A model generated the notes under the pieces. It was not told where the DNA came from and searched no databases. It was given only the letters and a program-made list of their open reading frames with translations. Source: Meconema thalassinum (lineage: Eukaryota > Arthropoda > Insecta > Orthoptera > Tettigoniidae). Taken from it: a stretch of 64,000 bases of DNA. Position 1 is the stretch's first letter. Each line of letters begins with the position of its first letter. Position numbers and translations under genes: made by a program. The stretch lies in contig OX336397.1 of NCBI GenBank assembly GCA_946902985.2, positions 191,646,813-191,710,812 of the forward strand, read 5' to 3'. Positions 60,259-64,000 of the stretch are shown here, piece after piece.

Positions 60259-60459
60259 TAAGCCGTGGTGTAGTGGCTAGCATTCTTGGCTGCCGCCCCG
60301 GATGTCCGAATTCGATTCCCGGCTCTGCCAAGAAATTTTAATTCTAGTCTGCGGGCTGGAACGGGGTACTCGGCCTTGAGAGGCAAAACTGTGAATTCCA
60401 CAGAACGGAACTTTTGAAAAATAAATTATCCACTTGTAAAAAAAAAAAAAAAAAAAAAA
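60259..60459 (+). mobile_element. tRNA-derived SINE with poly(A) tail
   Basis: The head AGCCGTGGTGTAGTGGCTAG fits an A box and GAATTCGATTCCC a B box. The body is about 120 bases and ends in a run of about 22 A. No clear target duplication found. Transcribed by RNA polymerase III in active families. Confidence 0.75.
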
Positions 60460-60500
60460 TGTTTACATTACTTTTTAGTAAATTGACAAATATTTAGACA

Positions 60501-61168
60501 CTAGCAGGTACCCGCGGCTTCGCCCGCGATCAAGACAATGGGGACGATGCATTACTGCTGATAATTGGTCTATTCTATTACACCAATCGCGGCTACAGGT
60601 GGGTCCATTCTAATTCTGAATATTCTAATACATACAGTATATTGATATGAGCAGCAAAGTGGGAATTTTATAGAGTTGTGAAAGTCTGCAGGGTTCGATG
60701 TTACATTATGTTAACACATTTTATATTACGTTTTTGGTTTTGCCATCTTCTGCTGAGACATAACGATTTTGTTGTCCGGATGCCATCGAGCACGCCACAT
60801 ACAGTTGCCCGTGGAAAAAAAAATGGTTTCGTCTAAATGTACACGTGCTACTCTTAAGTGTGTGTCATTGCGCTTTGTTAAAGAAATTGTGAATATTGTT
60901 TGAAGAGGGAACTGCACTCTTGCACACTGGAATGGCATATCTATCGGAATATGGAGAATTAAAAGTATTCTTACTTAAGCTATTCTGGATGTAATTTGGT
61001 CATACTTATTGATGATTTGAACGTCAACATATCGCTATTAATAGACCTATAGTTAAATATCTCTCACCTTGGCCACTGAAGTACATTATGCAGTCTCTTC
61101 CAGTGTTACATCCCAGGGATTGAAATTCTCCAACAACCCTTTCGCTTCACATGCCTCTCTAAGTAATT
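60501..61168 (-). mobile_element. Helitron 3' end with helicase fragment
   Basis: Read on the minus strand, helicase-like coding remnants begin near 61,165 (REACEAKGLLENF, NPWDVTLEE), continue with a 70-codon open stretch (60,938-60,726) carrying the last PIF1-type helicase motifs (RVQFPLQTIFTIS, RVARVHLDETIFFSTG), and end with DGKTK-like codons out of frame. The 3' end is a hairpin CGCGGGCGAAGCCGCG followed by GGTACCTGCTAG at 60,501, next to a T: the Helitron 3' signature. The Rep domain and 5' end are missing. Confidence 0.75.
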
Positions 61169-61171
61169 AAA

Positions 61172-61561
61172 ATTCCTGATTGTTGTTGTGTGAGTCTTCA
61201 GTTTTTTAACCGGTTTGATGCAGACTTCCATTTCTCCCTCTCCTGAGCTAATCGTTTCATCTCGACATAGCTACCACACCCGACATCCGAGGCAATCTGT
61301 TTAACCCTGGTTTACCCCTACAGTTTCTAGTCCCCAACCCTCCCATCCATAACTAAGCTTGCTATTCCTGGGTGTCTTAATATGTGTCATACCCTCCTAA
61401 CTCTTCTCTCCATTAGCAGTCGGCAGAAACATCTCCCCTCTCCCACTCGTCTTACTACCTCTTCATTTGTTACCCTATCTACCCATCTGATCATCATTCT
61501 CCTGCATCACCACAATTCAAAAGCTTCAATTCTCCTCTTTTCTGCTGCACCATTAGTCCAT
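61172..61561 (-). mobile_element. 5'-truncated RTE-like LINE copy
   Basis: Minus strand matches the last about 390 bases of the element ending at 53,847 (from the GCAGCAGAAAAGAGGAGAAT region to the CAACAACAA tail), with stops and indels. 5' truncation is normal for LINE insertions. It abuts the Helitron fragment. Confidence 0.85.
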
Positions 61562-62296
61562 TAGTCTAACTCAGCAACTTGTCTAGGTTTAAGCCGTACC
61601 TTGTGCGGGGATACAATGGCCGTGAATGACAAAATACCAACTTTATTGAAATAAGTTTGCCCAATTCCTCAGTAAGAGTAATTAAGAAAAAATTATAATT
61701 TAACGTGACAGCCGGTAGAATACGACACATTCGTCTGTGAATATGGGTTGCTGATCATGGTAAAGAACGAAAAAGGGCATATCAATATTGGGAAACAGAA
61801 ATATTCAGTTAAAAACAAATTTATAAAGAAAATGAAAGCATACCGTGCAAAATAGAAAGCACCTTAACATTGTAAATTAGAGTAAAGATCTAAAAGCTGG
61901 CTTACAATAACCAGCTCAAGGAGTATAAAATTAGACTCAAAATCACGATTGTATCCGACCACAAAAACCAACTCTATAAATAATATATATCTCATTTTAC
62001 GCGTATCAATGCGAGGAGCATCGTGGAGAAACTAACCCCGCGTTTAAAGGCCCTAAAACGAACGGTTTTCGAGATATTGCCAGAAAACTATCCCCGGTCA
62101 GCGAAATTTCAGCGGTTGCCATAGTAACGTTGATCTGTTTCTCAGAAGGAACACAGTTATTTGGGAATATCTCCGAAACCGTTCATTTTAGGAACTTAAA
62201 AAGTGTGTTTCGGGGTCCCTACAGGACCTCCGAGGATTGTTTCTCGTATCTGGCGGCTTAAAATGAGCTAATCCGATCTTTGTACCGACTGTCCTT
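61562..62296. other. Unrecognised stretch, no gene
   Basis: AT-rich to 62,000, then a block with GAGATATTGCCAGAAAAC and CTCCGAAACCGTTC phrases similar in style to the hairpin-ended repeats. No coding evidence. Confidence 0.35.
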
Positions 62297-62606
62297 GCTC
62301 AGTGCCAAAGGGCCGAAAAAAGTCACTTACAAATTGAATTTTCAAAAACCGCTTTTTAGTGAGCCTCTACATACTCATATGAACCAACATGCAAACGTTC
62401 AGCTTTCTAGGTCTAGTGGTTTGAGCCCAGCGTCGATGAGTCAATTTTGGATGCTCAATGCCAAAGGGCCAAAAGAAGTCACTTACAAATTGAATTTTCA
62501 AAACCGTTTCTTAGTGAGCCTCTACATACTCGGATAAACCAACATGCAAAATTTCAGCTTTCTAGGTCTAGTGGTTTGAGCCCTGCGGTGATGAGTCAAT
62601 TTTGGA
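62297..62606. repeat. About 155-bp direct duplication
   Basis: Two copies of a block running from TGCTCAGTGCCAAAGGGCC through CACTTACAAATTGAATTTTC to GATGAGTCAATTTTGGAT. Parallel open frames across it are a by-product. Confidence 0.8.
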
Positions 62607-62637
62607 TTATGTATAATAGATTTCTAGTTACATGTCG

Positions 62638-63070
62638 GTGCATTACAATGTGTATGAACATATACTGTACCAAGTTTTATTGCGTTTGGTTGGTAACATC
62701 GTGAGAAACGTCTATTTAAAAGTCGCAAATTCGAGTGGCCGCCATGTTGGTTTTGTAGTTACCAATTTTTCAAAAGTTACACAGGTGAACTTCTAGTAGT
62801 TCCATTTATCACCGTAAAAAAATCTAGGGTGATATCGGGAATAGTTTCGGAGATATTGAAATCTGGTGAAATATTTCGCACAGCCGCCATGTTGGATTGG
62901 TGAGACGTAACAAAATTTGAAGGGCACGGTCGGGGTCGTGCGGAATAGTGCTATGAACTTACCGAGTTTCATTGAAATCGATCCAGTCGTTTAGAAGTTA
63001 TTAGGGGACACACACGCACGGACAAAAGGGGTTCTCATAAGCCTAGTTTTTCAAATTGAAAATAGGCTAA
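62638..63070. mobile_element. Hairpin-ended non-coding repeat, copy 3 (3' part)
   Basis: Last block and 3' hairpin (AAGCCTAGTTTTTC...GAAAATAGGCT) of the family at 30,420 and 57,690, with CCGCCATGTTGG and GATATCGGGAATAG segments. Its 3' end coincides exactly with the start of the duplicated zinc-finger segment at 63,071. Confidence 0.65.
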
Positions 63071-64000
63071 AAATGGTAAACAGTTCAGTTAGCCACAGGA
63101 GAGTCAGCGAGACAGACGCGACATATTCCACCCTCATCTCCTGTAAAAAATACACCACTAGTCCGTTGCCATATTGCTAGCATTTGCGTGTGATCGAAAG
63201 TAATATAGTACCATTTTGTTAAGTGAAATTAAGTGTTTTACCTTAAGCCACAAAATGAAACATACTCAAAACTTTGTGCCAGGATTAAGTATTTTTGTAA
63301 AAATATTTTATGGGTTTGCCCTGAATAACAATGAATTAATAACGCTTAATTATTAATATTGGGGAAATAATTGTGAAATTCAATTGAGGCTGAGAGTTTA
63401 GCACATGCATTAAAAATGGAAAAACCTAAACATTATTACAAAGAGGGTAAATATAAAGTAAACATGTTGTTTGTATGTATAACACTTACTCATTAGAGTG
63501 ATTTCCACTTGCATCTGCTTCTTCATTCTGATTTTCTTCTTTTACATCCTAGGGATAAGATGGAATAATTTATGTCAGTGTTTCACCTTATACTTTTACA
63601 CAAATGACAACCCATATAATAGTACAGCACTGCTTTGCTGAAGTGAAGATATATTCGTTGAATGACTTTCTACCGTCCTTCACATCCTAGTGCTAGAGAT
63701 AAATTTTATACAGATAAGTGGTTATAATCCCCAGTTATGAAACTCATAATACACATTTAGAGACCAAGTTAAACTTAGAGCAAAAGAAGATGCTAAGATC
63801 AGAGCCTTAATGGAAGTATTAGCTTAAAGGATTGAGGACATATTAACTTTTTATTTTAATTATTTTAGCCGTAAGGCCATAAGAGGGGGAAAGACAACAA
63901 TGCAATAGACCATAACAGGTCCTTTGATCCAACACGTGCACATATCATTGAGTAACAAGCTACTGGACTGCCCATACGAGCTGAACCTTTGAGAATGAAG
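63071..64000 (-). repeat. Second copy of duplicated zinc-finger locus segment
   Basis: Collinear with 48,297-48,580 joined to 53,848-54,505 but without the RTE insertion; continues past the window edge. Contains the exon 4 duplicate. Confidence 0.85.
63490..63548 (-). CDS. Duplicate of zinc-finger exon 4
   Basis: 59 bases from acceptor CCTAG to donor GTAAGT, same length, phase and boundaries as 53,994-54,052. Encodes DVKEENQNEEADASGNHSN plus GA. Changes are few and the frame and both splice sites are kept, suggesting it was a functional exon of a paralogue. No zinc-finger exon lies between here and exon 1 at 59,846, so either the paralogue lost its 3' end or only part of the locus was duplicated. 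Confidence 0.55.

Noticed and set aside
60259..60335. Possible tRNA gene
   Set aside because: The A and B box-like motifs belong to a SINE head with a body and poly(A) tail; the acceptor stem does not close.

Overview
This window looks like repeat-dense nuclear DNA from an arthropod, most likely an insect with a large genome. It has AT-rich non-coding sequence, short coding exons with GT/AG splice sites, a degenerate C2H2 zinc-finger gene typical of insect lineage-specific families, and many nested eukaryotic transposons (Polinton-like, Ty3/Gypsy, Jockey-group and RTE-like LINEs, Helitrons, MULE, P element, tRNA-derived SINEs). There are no prokaryotic operons, rRNA genes or CRISPR arrays. 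The exact order cannot be fixed from the sequence alone.

Bases 1-34,803 are one nested structure. A 101-bp minisatellite (1-379 and 32,383-34,803) was split by a large element at 380-32,376, flanked by a 6-bp target duplication (TACAGT/TTCAGT). This element is palindromic. Its left and right ends are about 4.85-kb inverted arms once later insertions are subtracted, and each arm carries a TATA promoter, a repeat-rich leader and a decayed protein-primed-type DNA polymerase B gene (4,961-8,854 plus strand; 28,921-21,866 minus strand) pointing towards the centre. The centre holds a 1.77-kb foldback made of 16-bp repeats. Later insertions are a Helitron (2,004-4,943), a Ty3/Gypsy element with 1,864-bp LTRs (11,546-21,304), a 181-bp MITE (21,681-21,861), a Jockey-group LINE (21,951-25,791), a 1.8-kb hairpin-ended repeat (30,420-32,218) and a SINE inside that (30,886-31,276). 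The undamaged core would have been about 13.5 kb.

Bases 34,804-43,300 are mostly unrecognised AT-rich DNA with one broken MULE-type transposase (39,356-40,827).

Bases 43,300-59,850 hold a minus-strand C2H2 zinc-finger gene. I could assemble five exons whose splice phases agree: 59,765-59,846 (start codon), 59,467-59,565, 55,317-55,418, 53,994-54,052 and the zinc-finger exon 43,310-45,060. The zinc-finger exon has an early in-frame stop and a frameshift, so the gene is probably a pseudogene or encodes a short protein. Its introns contain an RTE-like LINE (to 53,847), a P-element-like transposase remnant (55,647-56,273), a 70-bp tandem array, an old inverted-repeat structure and other debris.

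Bases 59,850-64,000 hold a SINE, a Helitron 3' end, a 5'-truncated RTE copy and a duplicate of the fourth exon region (63,071-64,000), showing that the zinc-finger locus was partly duplicated in tandem. No gene in the window is demonstrably intact apart from the Gypsy gag. The most unusual object is the palindromic polymerase element.
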